A stretch of DNA of 64,000 bases. Origin: Streptomyces violaceusniger. Its GTDB lineage: Bacteria; Actinomycetota; Actinomycetes; Streptomycetales; Streptomycetaceae. Shown here piece by piece: positions 36,454 through 46,158 of this stretch. Position 1 is the stretch's first letter. Each line of letters starts with the position of its first letter. The position numbers and the translations under genes were made by a program. The notes under the pieces were generated by a model, which saw nothing but the letters and a program-made list of their open reading frames with translations, had not been told where the DNA came from and ran no database searches. The DNA lies in NCBI GenBank assembly GCA_005405945.1, contig BJHW01000001.1:8680001-8744000 (forward strand). Direction: 5' to 3'.

Positions 36454-36478
36454 GGGAAGGATTGGCCAACCTTCCCCG
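36454..36478 (-). terminator. Terminator of the siderophore operon
   Basis: GGGGAAGG-A-TTGGCCAA-CCTTCCCC hairpin, 8 bases past the MFS stop codon. Confidence 0.75.
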
Positions 36479-36486
36479 GGGGTCTG

Positions 36487-37903
36487 TCAGCCCGCGGTTC
36501 GGCCGGCGGTGGGCTCGTTGATGAGGAGGGTGCCGGGCTCGCTGAGGGGTGGGGCGGTGTGGTGTTGCTCGGCGGATCGGGCTCGGCGGACCCGTGCCGT
36601 GATCAGCGCGGACATGGTGACGGCGGAGAGCGCGGAGACGGTGCCGCCGAGGATGAGGCTGTAGCGGGCGCCGAGGGTGTCGGAGACGAAGCCGACCAGG
36701 GGTGCTCCCAGGGGAGTGCCCCGAGGAGGACGAGGAGGTAGACGGACAGGATGCGGCCCCGGAGGGCGGGGTCGGCGTGGAGTTGCGTCATGGCGTTGGC
36801 GGTGGTCGTCACGGTCACCGAGGCGAGGCCCGTGGGGATGAGGAGAGCCATGAAGGTGGCGTAGTCGGGCATGAGTCCGACGGCCGCTTCCAGGAGGCCG
36901 AAGACGACGGTGGACATCACCAGGCGGTGTGCGGTGGGTGGTTTGCGCCGGCCCGCGCCGCGGACCGCGCCGATCAGGCTGCCCACCGCGTAGGCGGCGG
37001 ACAGATAACCGTAGGCGGCGGCACCGGAGTTGAAGACAGTGATGGCGACCAGGGAGATGGTGACCTGGAAGTTCAGTCCGAAGGTGCCGACGAAGGCGAC
37101 GACGGTGATCGGCAGGAGCAGGTCGGGGGTGGTTCTGATGGCGCGGAAGGCGTCGGCCAGGCGGGTGTCGCCGCGCTTGGACTGGCGGGGGGCGTGCAGT
37201 TCGTCGGGGCGGATGGTGATCAGCCCGTAGAGCACGGCGAGGTAGGACGCGGCGTTGGCCAGGAACACCGGGCCGGTTCCGGCGGCGGCGACGGCCAGGC
37301 CCGCCACCGCGGGGCCGAGGATGCGGGCGACGTTGAACTGGGCGGAGTTCAGGCTGACCGCGTTGGCGAGGCGCTCTTTGCCGACCAGTTCGGAGACGAA
37401 GGCGTTGCGCGCCGGGGAGTCCAGGGCGGTCGCCGTGCCCAGGATGAAGGCCAGTACGTACACGCTCCCCACGTTCACCGCGCCTGTGAGGGTGAGGACG
37501 CCCAGGAGCAGGGATTGCAGGCCCATGGCGGTCTGCGTGGTCAGCAGGAGGCGGCGTTTGGCGAAGCGGTCGGCGATGACGCCGCCCGAGAGACCGAAGA
37601 GGGTCTGGGGCAGGAACTGCAGCGCGGTCAGAATCCCCACCGCGCCACCGCTGTTTCCGGTGAGCTGGAGGACCAGGAGGTCCTGAGCCGCACGTTGCAT
37701 CCAGGTGCCGACGTTGGAGATCAGCTGTCCGGCCAGGTAGCGGCGGAAGTTGCGGGCGCCGAGGGTGGCGATGGCTTCGCTCGGCGCCCGCCGCTTGCCG
37801 CCCTTGCGAACGCGTCGGTGCTTGCCGCCCTTGTCGGGGCGGCAAGCGCCTCGCGCAGGGTGCGCACCCTGTCGCTGCCGCGGAGGTGGCGGTGCTCGGT
37901 CAT
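36487..37903 (-). pseudogene. MFS siderophore exporter, two frameshifts
   Basis: ATG 37903 gives MTEHRHLRGSDRVRTLREAL; a base added at 37836-37839 leads into KHRRVRKGGKRR and the main frame (FRRYLAGQLISNVGTWMQRA, VIADRFAKRRLLL with the MFS A-motif, DSPARNAFVSELV). A second base at 36711-36714 joins GAPLVGFVSDTLGARYSLIL. Repaired, it is a 12-TM EntS-like exporter of about 470 residues, six bases after the decarboxylase stop. In this operon it most likely exports the finished siderophore. Confidence 0.88.
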
Positions 37904-37909
37904 GGTCTT

Positions 37910-39106
37910 CTACGCGTGGGAGGTGGTGGGAACGGGCGCGTGGTCGAGGTGGTGGAAGGACGGGGCGGGATGCATGAGGAACGCGTGGTGGGAGATGTTC
38001 CAGGCGTAGGCGCCGGCCATGGCGAACGCGATCCGGTCACCGGCGCGCAGATGATCGACGGGGACGCGCTGTGCCAAAACGTCCTTTGGGGTGCACAGTT
38101 GCCCGACCAGGGTGACGGGCTCGTTGTGAGCCTCCGGCCGGTCCCAGGCCCGGTTCCACGCATTGACGGGGAGGGTCCGGAACGGCTGGTTGTGCTGCTT
38201 GGTGGCCGGGGTGCGCAGGTGGTGGGTGCCGCCGCGCAGAACGGCGAACGCCTGGCCGTGGCTGCGCTTGAGGTCCAGGACCTGGGTGACGTACCAGCCG
38301 CAGTAGACGGTGACCGAGCGGCCGGGCTCGATCCGCACGGTCAATCCGGGGTGGCGGGCCAGGAGCCGGTGCAGCCCGGCGCCGAAGGCCGGCCAGTCGA
38401 ACTTCTGGTCCGGGCGGGCGTAGTCGACGCCCATGCCGCCGCCGATGTTGACCTCGGCCAGTTCGACGCGGTGGGCGTGTGCCCAGTCGCGGGCCCAGGA
38501 AAGGACGTCGTCGGCCAGGGCAAGGTGGGCGGTGGCGTCCAGGCCGCTGGCGAGGTGGACGTGGATGCCGCGCAGCCGGATCCGCCGCTCGGCGGCGATG
38601 ATCGTCAGGCATCGGCCGATCTCGACCGGGTCCAGGCCGAAGGGGCTGGGCTGTCCTCCCATGGCGAGTGCCACCTGGCCGAGGGCGATGGGCAGGTTGA
38701 CCCGCAGCAGGATGTCCACGGTGCGGTCACCCAGCAGGGTGGTGAGCAGGCGTAGCTCTTGCTCGCTCTCGATGTGCAGGCGTTCCACACCCCTGTCGAG
38801 GGCCTGGGCGAGTTCACGGGGGGTCTTGCCGGGGCCGCCGAACGCGATTGGTGTGTCGGGGAAGAGTCCGCGGATGTGGTGCAGTTCTCCACCGGAGGCG
38901 ACTTCGAAGCCGTCGACATGGTCGCCCAGCACGCTCAGCAGCTCGGGGTCGGAGTTGGCCTTGGCCGCGTACAGCATTTCCACGCGCTCGGGCAGGGCGG
39001 CGCGGATGGCACGGGCGTGCTCGCGTAAGGCGTGCAGGTCGTAGACGTAGGCGGGTAGTTCTTCGTCGGCCAGAGCGTCGATGTGGCGTACGACTTCGGT
39101 CCTCAT
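37910..39106 (-). CDS. PLP-dependent amino acid decarboxylase (SbnH/PvsE-like)
   Basis: 398 residues, start overlapping the upstream stop (ATGA). Fold type III: PLP lysine in MLYAAKANSD, FEVASGGELHHI, HVHLASGLD, glycine-rich INIGGGMGVDY-type segment, EPGRS and the Cys of QLCTPKDVL. In staphyloferrin B (SbnH) and vibrioferrin (PvsE) clusters, the homologue decarboxylates a citryl-amino acid intermediate. Between two NIS synthetases and the exporter, the same role fits here. Confidence 0.9.
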   Translation of the reverse strand: MRTEVVRHIDALADEELPAYVYDLHALREHARAIRAALPERVEMLYAAKANSDPELLSVLGDHVDGFEVASGGELHHIRGLFPDTPIAFGGPGKTPRELAQALDRGVERLHIESEQELRLLTTLLGDRTVDILLRVNLPIALGQVALAMGGQPSPFGLDPVEIGRCLTIIAAERRIRLRGIHVHLASGLDATAHLALADDVLSWARDWAHAHRVELAEVNIGGGMGVDYARPDQKFDWPAFGAGLHRLLARHPGLTVRIEPGRSVTVYCGWYVTQVLDLKRSHGQAFAVLRGGTHHLRTPATKQHNQPFRTLPVNAWNRAWDRPEAHNEPVTLVGQLCTPKDVLAQRVPVDHLRAGDRIAFAMAGAYAWNISHHAFLMHPAPSFHHLDHAPVPTTSHA

Positions 39107-40818
39107 CGGGTCGCCTCCGGGGTCGCTTCGCGGGTCACCTTGCGGGGGAAGCCGGCGCCGAGGGGGCTGGGCAGGGGGACGTATCCGGCGTGCCGGTCGG
39201 ACTGGCGGGACCAGCGCAGCAGGAGGTTGGCCTTGGCGGGCAGGGGGACGCCCGACAGCAGGGCGCGCAGCCGTGGCGGGTCGCCCGCTGTGCGGGCGTA
39301 CGTTTCGAGGTGGTCATGGACCAGGCCCCACAGGGCGGGCTCGAGGGAGGGGTCGGTGTCGGCGAGGGCGGCGAGCACTTCGGCGGCGTGGTTGACCAGC
39401 AGGCAGTAGGCGACGCGGTTCCAGCCCCGTTCGGCGTCGTAGGTGAGCGGGCCTCGGACGTCCTCGGGCAGGTCGGCGAGCGCCTGGCGGTGGTGGTCGG
39501 GGAGGAGCTTGGTGCCTTCCAGGTCGCGGAAGAGCATCTGGGCCGGGGTGCCGTCGTCGCGGACTGCGACGAGAACATTTTGCAGATGTGGTTCCAGGAC
39601 CACGCCGTGGGTGAAGTAGGCGGTCAGCACGGGCGGGAGCAGCAGCCCGAGGTAGGCGTCCCACCAGGCGAGGGCGTCGCCGTCGCCGCGGGCGAGCAGG
39701 TGGGAGACGTGGGCGGCGCTGGTGGGGTGTTCGTCCGCGACCGCGGCGGCGAGCAGTGGGGTCACGCCTGGCTGGAGGTGGCCGCGCAGGCCGGTCCGTA
39801 GGATGACGCCGAAGCCCTCCAGCAGGGTGGTGTCGTCGCCGAGGGCGATGGTGCGGTAGCCGGGCTCGGCGAGCAGCGCGCACCCCGGGTGGTCGTCGCC
39901 GATCCGGTCGAAGAGCGGCCCCAGCAGGTGGTTGAGCGCGACGGCGCCGGACAGCTCATAGCCGGCGTTCTTGCGCACGCAGTTGGTCAGGCGCACGTTC
40001 AGGCTGAACTTCAGGAACGTATCCCCCTCGGGCTGGTACAGGGTGCGCACTGACGCGGTGGGGGCGAAATCGGGGCCGGTGATGCCGGTGTCGACGATGT
40101 CCCCGGCGGCGATCGCCGCGCGCAGCCCGGGGTGGCCGCTCAGCAGCCGGTACTGCCAGGGGTGCACGGGGAGGGTGGCGAAGTCGGGGCGGTCCGACGG
40201 CTGGTGCAGCGTGTCCAGCTGCCGCAGATCGCCTTCTTCGCGGACGAGGTGGCGGCGGACGGCCAGATAGCGCAGGGGGAAGCGGGTTCCGGTCTCCGGA
40301 CCGTATTCCAGCCAGTCCTCCGGCTCGCCGGTGCGGGCCTTGGGCGTGGGGTGGAAACGGTGGCCGAAGACCAGGGACTGCTCCGATTCCAGGTACGGGT
40401 CCGGCGACGGAGTCCGGTCGGCACGCTGTTCCAGCACGGTGCGGATGGTCTCGCGGCTGTCGGTGACCTGGTCCAGGAACTCCTCGTTGGCGACCCCGGT
40501 GCGCAGCTCCAGCTCGTCCTGGAGGTAACCGGCCAGTTCCCGCCAGCTCACGGTGGTCCAGGTGGCGCCGTCGTACCGCTGGACGGGACCGGTGAACCGG
40601 TGCGCTCCGATCAGCGAGACACGGCGCAGCGGAACGCGCAGCAGGATGTCGCGGCGGGGCAGCCGCAGCAGCAGGGTGTCCTGGTCGACGGTGACCTGGC
40701 GTTCCGGTGCTGACACCTCGCGGATGAGGCAGTTGAGCAGGGTGTGCGCGGTGACGTCGTCCGCGGCCCGGGCATAACCGGTGGGGGCGGCGGACGTGGT
40801 GGTACTCGGGACGGGCAT
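39103..40818 (-). CDS. IucA/IucC-family siderophore synthetase
   Basis: 571 residues from ATG 40818. ATP/carboxylate site GHRFHPTPKARTG, then LPVHPWQYRLLSG, SVRTLYQPEGDTFLKFSLNV and a C-terminal FhuF-like part (LEPHLQNVLVAV, FRDLEGTKLLPD). NIS synthetases adenylate a carboxylate such as citrate or 2-oxoglutarate and couple it to an amine or alcohol. Second gene of the operon. Confidence 0.93.
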   Translation of the reverse strand: MPVPSTTTSAAPTGYARAADDVTAHTLLNCLIREVSAPERQVTVDQDTLLLRLPRRDILLRVPLRRVSLIGAHRFTGPVQRYDGATWTTVSWRELAGYLQDELELRTGVANEEFLDQVTDSRETIRTVLEQRADRTPSPDPYLESEQSLVFGHRFHPTPKARTGEPEDWLEYGPETGTRFPLRYLAVRRHLVREEGDLRQLDTLHQPSDRPDFATLPVHPWQYRLLSGHPGLRAAIAAGDIVDTGITGPDFAPTASVRTLYQPEGDTFLKFSLNVRLTNCVRKNAGYELSGAVALNHLLGPLFDRIGDDHPGCALLAEPGYRTIALGDDTTLLEGFGVILRTGLRGHLQPGVTPLLAAAVADEHPTSAAHVSHLLARGDGDALAWWDAYLGLLLPPVLTAYFTHGVVLEPHLQNVLVAVRDDGTPAQMLFRDLEGTKLLPDHHRQALADLPEDVRGPLTYDAERGWNRVAYCLLVNHAAEVLAALADTDPSLEPALWGLVHDHLETYARTAGDPPRLRALLSGVPLPAKANLLLRWSRQSDRHAGYVPLPSPLGAGFPRKVTREATPEATR

Positions 40819-40874
40819 GCGGTGCGGCTCCAGTGCGTGCGTCGGGGCGAGGGGGTGTTGGGGGATCACGGGTG

Positions 40875-42464
40875 TCAGCAGGGGCGAGCCATCGGGTTGG
40901 GGACGGGGATCCACTGGGCCGTACCGGGGTTGTCGGCCAGCCGCATGGCGATCGTCGCCTTCAGCGGCAGGGTGTCGCCGAAGAAGGCCTCGGCGTCGCC
41001 GGCGGCATAGGGCAGCTCCCGGTACACGCGTCGCGCCTCGGCGGCCACCGCCGCCCACAGGTCCTTGGGATCGGCGCCGCGGGTACGGGACAGGACGTCG
41101 ACCAGTTCGCTGAAGACACCGCTGAGCAGGCCCCCGAACAGCTTCGTGCGCAGGGCGTTCTCGTCGTCTCCGGCACGGCTGCCGGCCAGCGGGGGCAGGG
41201 TGAAGCCGTGTGCGGTCAGCCTGCCGGGGTGGATCCGCACCCCGTCCAGGTCGCGGTACAGCACCCGTACCGGCCGCCCGTTCCGCAGGGCGACGAGGGT
41301 GTTCTGGCCGTGGGCCTCCAGCGCCACGCCCATGGACAGCAGCGTGAGGGCCGGGGGAAGGACGAGCCCGGCGAAGTCCGACAGCCAGCGCACCGGGTCT
41401 CCTGCCACGACGCCGGCCCCGGTGGCGTGCACGGCCGTGAGCGGTACGGCGATCTCGCCGGGCCCGAGGTGGCGTTCGCTGGACTCACGGACCATCGCCG
41501 CCAGGCTCGACGACGGTTCACCGTTCACACGTACGGTGCCGCCGGCGAGTTCGCGCAGCACGCGCAGGCTCTCGCCGTAGCCGGCCTTGTCCACGACTGC
41601 CGACACCAGTTCGGACAGCGGCGGGCCGTCGGCGACCTCGGCCGGGGAGATGGTGCGCCGGTAGTTGGTGACCTGCACATCCAGGGCCGTTTTGATGTGA
41701 CAGCCCGGCAAGGCATCCTGCGGCGCGAGGGTCCGCATGGACAACAGCGGCCGGGCCGCGATCGTACGGTCCGCCGTCACGGTGAGGTCGGTGTGACGGG
41801 CCGCGATGTGGTCGCGCTGCCAGGGGTGGAGCGGCATCAGGAACGTGTCGCCAGCGCGCAGTTCCTTCGGCCAGTCCCCGGTGCCCTGCCAGCGGCTCGC
41901 GTCCACCGCGAGAAGGGCCAATTCGACCCTCGGGTGGTGTTCGGGCGCGTAGGCGAGCACCTCGGCCACGGACAGACCGGTGCGGGTACGGCAGCACGGG
42001 TGCTGCGGATGGCCGTCGATCACGGCCTGCTCGGCGTCGGCCGAGTCCTGGATCGGTCGTGTGGTGTCGGCGTTCGCGGCGCGGGCGAGGGCGAGGTTGG
42101 CCACGCTGTTGTCGAGTTCGGCGGCCAGCCGCTCCGCGGATGCGGTGTGCCGTCCCAGCGCCCCGAGGAGACGGGTCGGTTCGGTGATCGGCCCCTCGGG
42201 GCCGGTCACGGTGAAGTCCTCCGGGACGGTGGCGAACCGGTCGGCGACGGATGACGGGGCGGTGAGCCGGGTTCCGTTCTCCAGGGTGATGACCACGGTG
42301 TCCGCCTCGTGCCACCGGCCGGTGATACCCGGAACGGGCTCGCGGGAGAAGGCTCCCCAGAGTCGGCCGAGCACCGTCGCCCGCGCACCCGGGAGGTGAA
42401 CGGTGAACGGCTCGATCAGGTCAGGGCGAATCAGTCGTAGTTCGTCGATCGTCGTTTGTGACAT
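40875..42464 (-). CDS. IucA/IucC-family siderophore synthetase (first in operon)
   Basis: 529 residues from ATG 42464 (a GTG two codons earlier is possible). VIDGHPQHPCCRTRTGLSV, FLMPLHPWQRDHI, RTLAPQDALPGCHIKTALDV and VALEAHGQNTLVALRNG match the family. Differences from the second synthetase suggest each joins a different substrate, as in vibrioferrin or staphyloferrin B assembly. No convincing iron box (DmdR/IdeR) was found in the 500 bases upstream. Confidence 0.93.
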   Translation of the reverse strand: MSQTTIDELRLIRPDLIEPFTVHLPGARATVLGRLWGAFSREPVPGITGRWHEADTVVITLENGTRLTAPSSVADRFATVPEDFTVTGPEGPITEPTRLLGALGRHTASAERLAAELDNSVANLALARAANADTTRPIQDSADAEQAVIDGHPQHPCCRTRTGLSVAEVLAYAPEHHPRVELALLAVDASRWQGTGDWPKELRAGDTFLMPLHPWQRDHIAARHTDLTVTADRTIAARPLLSMRTLAPQDALPGCHIKTALDVQVTNYRRTISPAEVADGPPLSELVSAVVDKAGYGESLRVLRELAGGTVRVNGEPSSSLAAMVRESSERHLGPGEIAVPLTAVHATGAGVVAGDPVRWLSDFAGLVLPPALTLLSMGVALEAHGQNTLVALRNGRPVRVLYRDLDGVRIHPGRLTAHGFTLPPLAGSRAGDDENALRTKLFGGLLSGVFSELVDVLSRTRGADPKDLWAAVAAEARRVYRELPYAAGDAEAFFGDTLPLKATIAMRLADNPGTAQWIPVPNPMARPC

Positions 42465-42971
42465 GGACACCGTCCGGTTGGGCAGAGAAGAAAGGAGGGA
42501 GCCGGAGAAAGCGTTGTGGTCGGCGCCGACATGCGGCGGTAATAACCGGGGGAATTCTCGGAGAGGGGCTTTTTTCCGTGATCGGCCGCGCATACGCATT
42601 CCGTGGGTTTCCCGTGCTGTCATCGACATTACGGGAGGCGGAGTAAATACCGGTCCAGTGCACACACAGCGGCGAAGCAAGAACCATCAAGCGTTTGACT
42701 CGATCTGCCGATCGCAGCGGAAGACCGGAGACCCGGTGAGGGCTGTGTCAGGGCTGCTGACGCCGACGACGGCCGTTCGCCGTCCGCTGGGTGAGTAAAC
42801 GAACCGGCGGTAGGCGTTGAGGATTCTTATCAGAGCCCTAACTCCACGCTGTCACAACGCTGGGTATGCGCTGTAGTGCCCGGTTCTAAGGTTTTGGCGT
42901 CAACAGACACCGAACTGCGGCGGTCCGCTCGCCGGCTCGGTAATGACCGCATGCCTTTTCTGGAGGACCTG
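42465..42971. promoter_or_regulatory. Divergent promoter region of siderophore and lipoprotein genes
   Basis: About 500 bases without a gene. It must hold the siderophore promoter; GTTAGGGCTCTGATAAG near 42830 on the minus strand only weakly resembles an iron box. Confidence 0.4.
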
Positions 42972-43385
42972 ATGAATGCCAAGATCCGCGCTCTTGCCGC
43001 CATCCCGGCCGTCGCCCTGATGTTCTCGCTCGCCGCCTGCGGCGGTTCGGACTCGAAGGACGACGCGAAGGACACAGCGGCCACGGTCTCCGCCCCGGCC
43101 GACGCCGGGGCGGCCGAGGGCGGCGCGGCCGGCGGCGAAGCCGGTGAGGAAGCCGGCGAGAAGAAGGAGCCGCCGCTGACCGGCGCCATCAAGGAAAAGG
43201 CCGAGAAGGCGGCCCTGGCCGCACACCCCGGCACCGTCCTGAAGTCGGAGGAGGACCAGGAGAACCCCGGTCTCTACGCGGTCGAGGTGAAGAAGGCCGA
43301 CGGTGCGTCGATAGAGGTCTACCTCGACAAGAGCTTCAAGGTGGTCAAGACCAAGGAGGAGGGCACCGAGGAGAACGAGGGCTGA
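42972..43385 (+). CDS. PepSY-domain lipoprotein
   Basis: 137 residues from ATG 42972, TGGAGG 5 bases upstream. Lipobox LMFSLAACGG, an acidic Ala/Glu/Gly linker, then a PepSY-like domain (IKEKAEKAALAAHPGTVLK, LYAVEVKKADGASIEVYLD). Lies 164 bases before the two-component system and may be its target or accessory sensor protein, as similar small lipoproteins are elsewhere. Confidence 0.85.
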   Translation: MNAKIRALAAIPAVALMFSLAACGGSDSKDDAKDTAATVSAPADAGAAEGGAAGGEAGEEAGEKKEPPLTGAIKEKAEKAALAAHPGTVLKSEEDQENPGLYAVEVKKADGASIEVYLDKSFKVVKTKEEGTEENEG

Positions 43386-43549
43386 AACAACTCGGGAAGT
43401 CTCGTGGGCCGTCGGCCGACAGCTAGGGCTGAACCGATCGACGGCCCCGCCCCGCCGTGCCCAACAGACCCCGCATCGCCGACATCCATTCGTGAGAGGT
43501 TCCGGTGATTTCGCCACCCGGCAGACCTGAAGTCTGTGAACCTGTCGAC

Positions 43550-44305
43550 ATGCGTGTCTTGCTCATCGAGGACGACGACCGAGTGGCCGGACCGGTGGTG
43601 GAAGGGCTGAACCGCTTCGGGTTCACCGTGGACCACGCCCGTACCGGCGCCGACGGACTGGCCGCCGACCCGTCAGAGATGGTGCTGCTGGACCTGGGAC
43701 TGCCCGACATGGACGGCATCGACGTCTGCCGGGCCCTCAGACTCCGCTCGCACGTCCCCATCATCATGATCACTGCCAGGAGCGATGAGGTCGACCGAGT
43801 ACTCGGCCTGGAACTCGGCGCGGATGACTACCTCTCGAAGCCCTTCGGCGTGAGGGAACTGGTAGCCCGCATCCGTGCCGTCACCCGACGGGCCCGGCCC
43901 GCCGCCCCGGAGGCCGATCAGGAAGCACCCGGCGCCGCGCAGGGGCCCGGGACGGGCGAGGCCGGCGGAGTCCAATACCTGGGCCCGCTGGTCATCGACC
44001 GTCGTGCCCGCCAGGTGACCCTTCACCAGACGCCGGTGGCCCTGGCCCCCAAGGAGTTCGACCTGCTGGCCTACCTCGCGCAGGACCCCGGCGCCGTCTG
44101 CTCCCGTCAACAGATCCTCGACACGGTCTGGGAGCCCAACTACTTCGGCCCCACCAAAACTCTCGACGTCCACGTCGCCGCACTGCGCCGCAAACTGGGT
44201 GACTCCTCCTGGATCGACAACATCCGCGGCATCGGCTATCGCCTCACCCCACCGCCGGAAGCGTCCGACCCCAGCCCTCCCGAGCACAGTGGGACCGCCC
44301 GATGA
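43550..44305 (+). CDS. OmpR-family response regulator
   Basis: 251 residues from ATG 43550. Receiver with IEDDD, phosphoacceptor Asp48 (MVLLDLGLPDMDG), Lys in LSKPFG; a Pro/Ala/Gly linker; winged helix with LAPKEFDLLAYLAQ, TKTLDVHVAALRRKLG and IRGIGYRL. Overlaps the kinase start by ATGA. Confidence 0.95.
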   Translation: MRVLLIEDDDRVAGPVVEGLNRFGFTVDHARTGADGLAADPSEMVLLDLGLPDMDGIDVCRALRLRSHVPIIMITARSDEVDRVLGLELGADDYLSKPFGVRELVARIRAVTRRARPAAPEADQEAPGAAQGPGTGEAGGVQYLGPLVIDRRARQVTLHQTPVALAPKEFDLLAYLAQDPGAVCSRQQILDTVWEPNYFGPTKTLDVHVAALRRKLGDSSWIDNIRGIGYRLTPPPEASDPSPPEHSGTAR

Positions 44306-45774
44306 CACGCCGCCTCCTTCTGAGCTACCTCAGCCTGATACTGCTGGTGCTGCTCTTCCTCGAAGTGCCGTTCGGCTACGTGTACGCCCGCGGGGAAACG
44401 TCGAGGTTCGGCAACAGCGGCCAGCAGGGCGCGGTGATGCTCGCCGAGGTCTTGGAGGAGAAGGTCGAGGAGGAGGCGGCTTCCGACGTGCCGCAAGTGG
44501 TGGCCGGTTTCGCCCGCCGCACCAGCAGCCATGTGATCGTCGTCGACAGCACGGGGAAGGTGCTGACGGACTCCCGCAACACCGTCGCCACCGGCACGGA
44601 CCTCTCCGGCGAGCCCGACATCGCTTCCGCGCTGGGCAACCGATCCACCACCGGCACCCGGCAGGACCCGGTCCTGGGCGGCGAAGCATTCGTCGCCACC
44701 ATGCCGGGAAGCTCCGGCACCACGGTCCGCTGTGCCGTACGCGTCACCTACCCTCTGGGAGGACTGACCGAGAAGATCCGTGACACCTGGCTGGTGCTGG
44801 CCGCTGTCGGGGTGGGTGTGCTGGCGACCGTCACGGTGATCGCCTTCGCCCTCTCCCGCTGGATCACCCGCCCGGTCAGGGCCCTGGAGCGCGCCACCAC
44901 CCAGCTGGCCAATGGCGATATCAAAGATCCGCCCGCCACCGACCTCGGACCGCCCGAACTCCGACAGCTCGCCTCGTCCTTCACCCGCACCGCCTCCCGG
45001 CTGCAACATCTGCTGCGCGCCCAGGAGGCGTTCGCCTCCGAAGCGTCCCACCAGCTGAAGACGCCACTGACCTCGCTGCGTCTGCGGCTGGAGAACTTCG
45101 AGCCCTACCTCGACCCCCGTGCCCAGGGCAGCCTCGACGAGGCCGTGGGCGAAGTGGAACGGCTCGGGCGCATGGTGCACGGTCTGCTCGCCCTCGCGCG
45201 GCTGGAGAACTCCGCCACCACCCCCGAACCCACCGACCTGGACACCGTCGTCGCCGACCGAGCGGCCATGTGGACCGCCTTCGCCGCCGAACACCTCGTC
45301 GACATCGCGGTCTCCGGCCCAAGCGTCGGGCGAGTGTGGGCGATCCCCGGCGCCCTGGAACAGATCATCGACAACCTGCTCTCCAACGCACTGCGGATCT
45401 CGCCCCCCGGATCCGTCATCACCCTCGCGAAAACCCCGCTGGGCGAGGATCCCCGCGCCCCGGCGAACGTCGCACTGCACGTGATCGACCAAGGCCCCGG
45501 CATGAGCGAGGGCGAACGGCAGCGCGCCTTCGACCGCTTCTGGCGCGCCGCGGACGCCTACCACGACGGCACCGGACTGGGCCTGCCCATAGTCCAGCAG
45601 CTCACCCGCGCCGGCGGCGGCGACGTCACCCTGGCCGCCGCGCCCGGCGGCGGCCTGGATGCCGTCGTCCGCCTCCAGCCCGCCGACACCCGCCGCCCGC
45701 CCACCGCCCGCCGCTCACGCACCGGTGCCCGCGCCCGGCACGATGCCGCACCGCCCGCACGGATGGGCGGGTAG
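44302..45774 (+). CDS. Sensor histidine kinase, C-terminus replaced by run-on sequence
   Basis: 490 residues: N-terminal helix, extracytoplasmic sensor of about 120 residues, second helix near residue 165-185, HAMP, H-box EASHQLKTPLTSLRL, N-box IDNLLSNALRISPP, DQGPGMSEG and GTGLGLPIVQQL. The domain ends near VVRLQPA; the last 30 residues are Arg/Pro-rich and overlap the phosphatase fragment on the other strand, so the natural end appears to have been lost at a recombination joint. All catalytic boxes are present. Confidence 0.92.
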   Translation: MTRRLLLSYLSLILLVLLFLEVPFGYVYARGETSRFGNSGQQGAVMLAEVLEEKVEEEAASDVPQVVAGFARRTSSHVIVVDSTGKVLTDSRNTVATGTDLSGEPDIASALGNRSTTGTRQDPVLGGEAFVATMPGSSGTTVRCAVRVTYPLGGLTEKIRDTWLVLAAVGVGVLATVTVIAFALSRWITRPVRALERATTQLANGDIKDPPATDLGPPELRQLASSFTRTASRLQHLLRAQEAFASEASHQLKTPLTSLRLRLENFEPYLDPRAQGSLDEAVGEVERLGRMVHGLLALARLENSATTPEPTDLDTVVADRAAMWTAFAAEHLVDIAVSGPSVGRVWAIPGALEQIIDNLLSNALRISPPGSVITLAKTPLGEDPRAPANVALHVIDQGPGMSEGERQRAFDRFWRAADAYHDGTGLGLPIVQQLTRAGGGDVTLAAAPGGGLDAVVRLQPADTRRPPTARRSRTGARARHDAAPPARMGG

Positions 45775-46013
45775 CCGAGCTTCTGCGCCTGCTCGGTGAC
45801 GGTCATGCCCTTGAACGTGCCGTCGGTGACCTTCTGGTCGAACCGCGCCTTGCCGCCGCCGAAGAGGACGTCGACCTTGTGGTTCACGGACTGTTCGGCG
45901 ATCGGGCCGGGGCCACCCGCGGCGATCGCGTCGGTGGGGCACTTGGCCATGTCGGCCGGGCCCTGGCAGGAGCGGTCGGTGGCGTGGGAGGCCGGCGGAA
46001 GTGGTGCGGCCAC
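45760..46013 (-). pseudogene. Alkaline phosphatase, internal fragment
   Basis: TDRSCQGPADMAKCPTDAIA, NHKVDVLFGGGKARFDQKV and GMTVTEQAQKLGYP match the middle of Streptomyces PhoA-type alkaline phosphatases. Signal peptide, Ser active site region and the rest are absent. Confidence 0.8.
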
Positions 46014-46101
46014 GGCGGCAGCGGCGACAACCGTGGCGCGGACGGCGTGCTGCCGGGCTCGGTCGGCGTGCTGCCCCGGGCTCGGCCCGGGCGGCCTTAC
46101 T

Positions 46102-46125
46102 AACTTGCGTGTCGTTCAACAAGTT
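46102..46125. promoter_or_regulatory. Inverted repeat before the DUF1330 gene
   Basis: AACTTG-N12-CAAGTT next to a TTATAC -10-like hexamer, 33-57 bases before the start. Resembles TetR-type operators, but no TetR gene is adjacent. Confidence 0.4.
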
Positions 46126-46158
46126 TATACGCTGCTCTTCATCCTGAAGGAGGTTTTG

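Noticed and set aside
42790..42860. Possible iron box (TTAGGGCTCTGATAAG) before the siderophore operon
   Set aside because: Too few matches to the DmdR/IdeR consensus to call.
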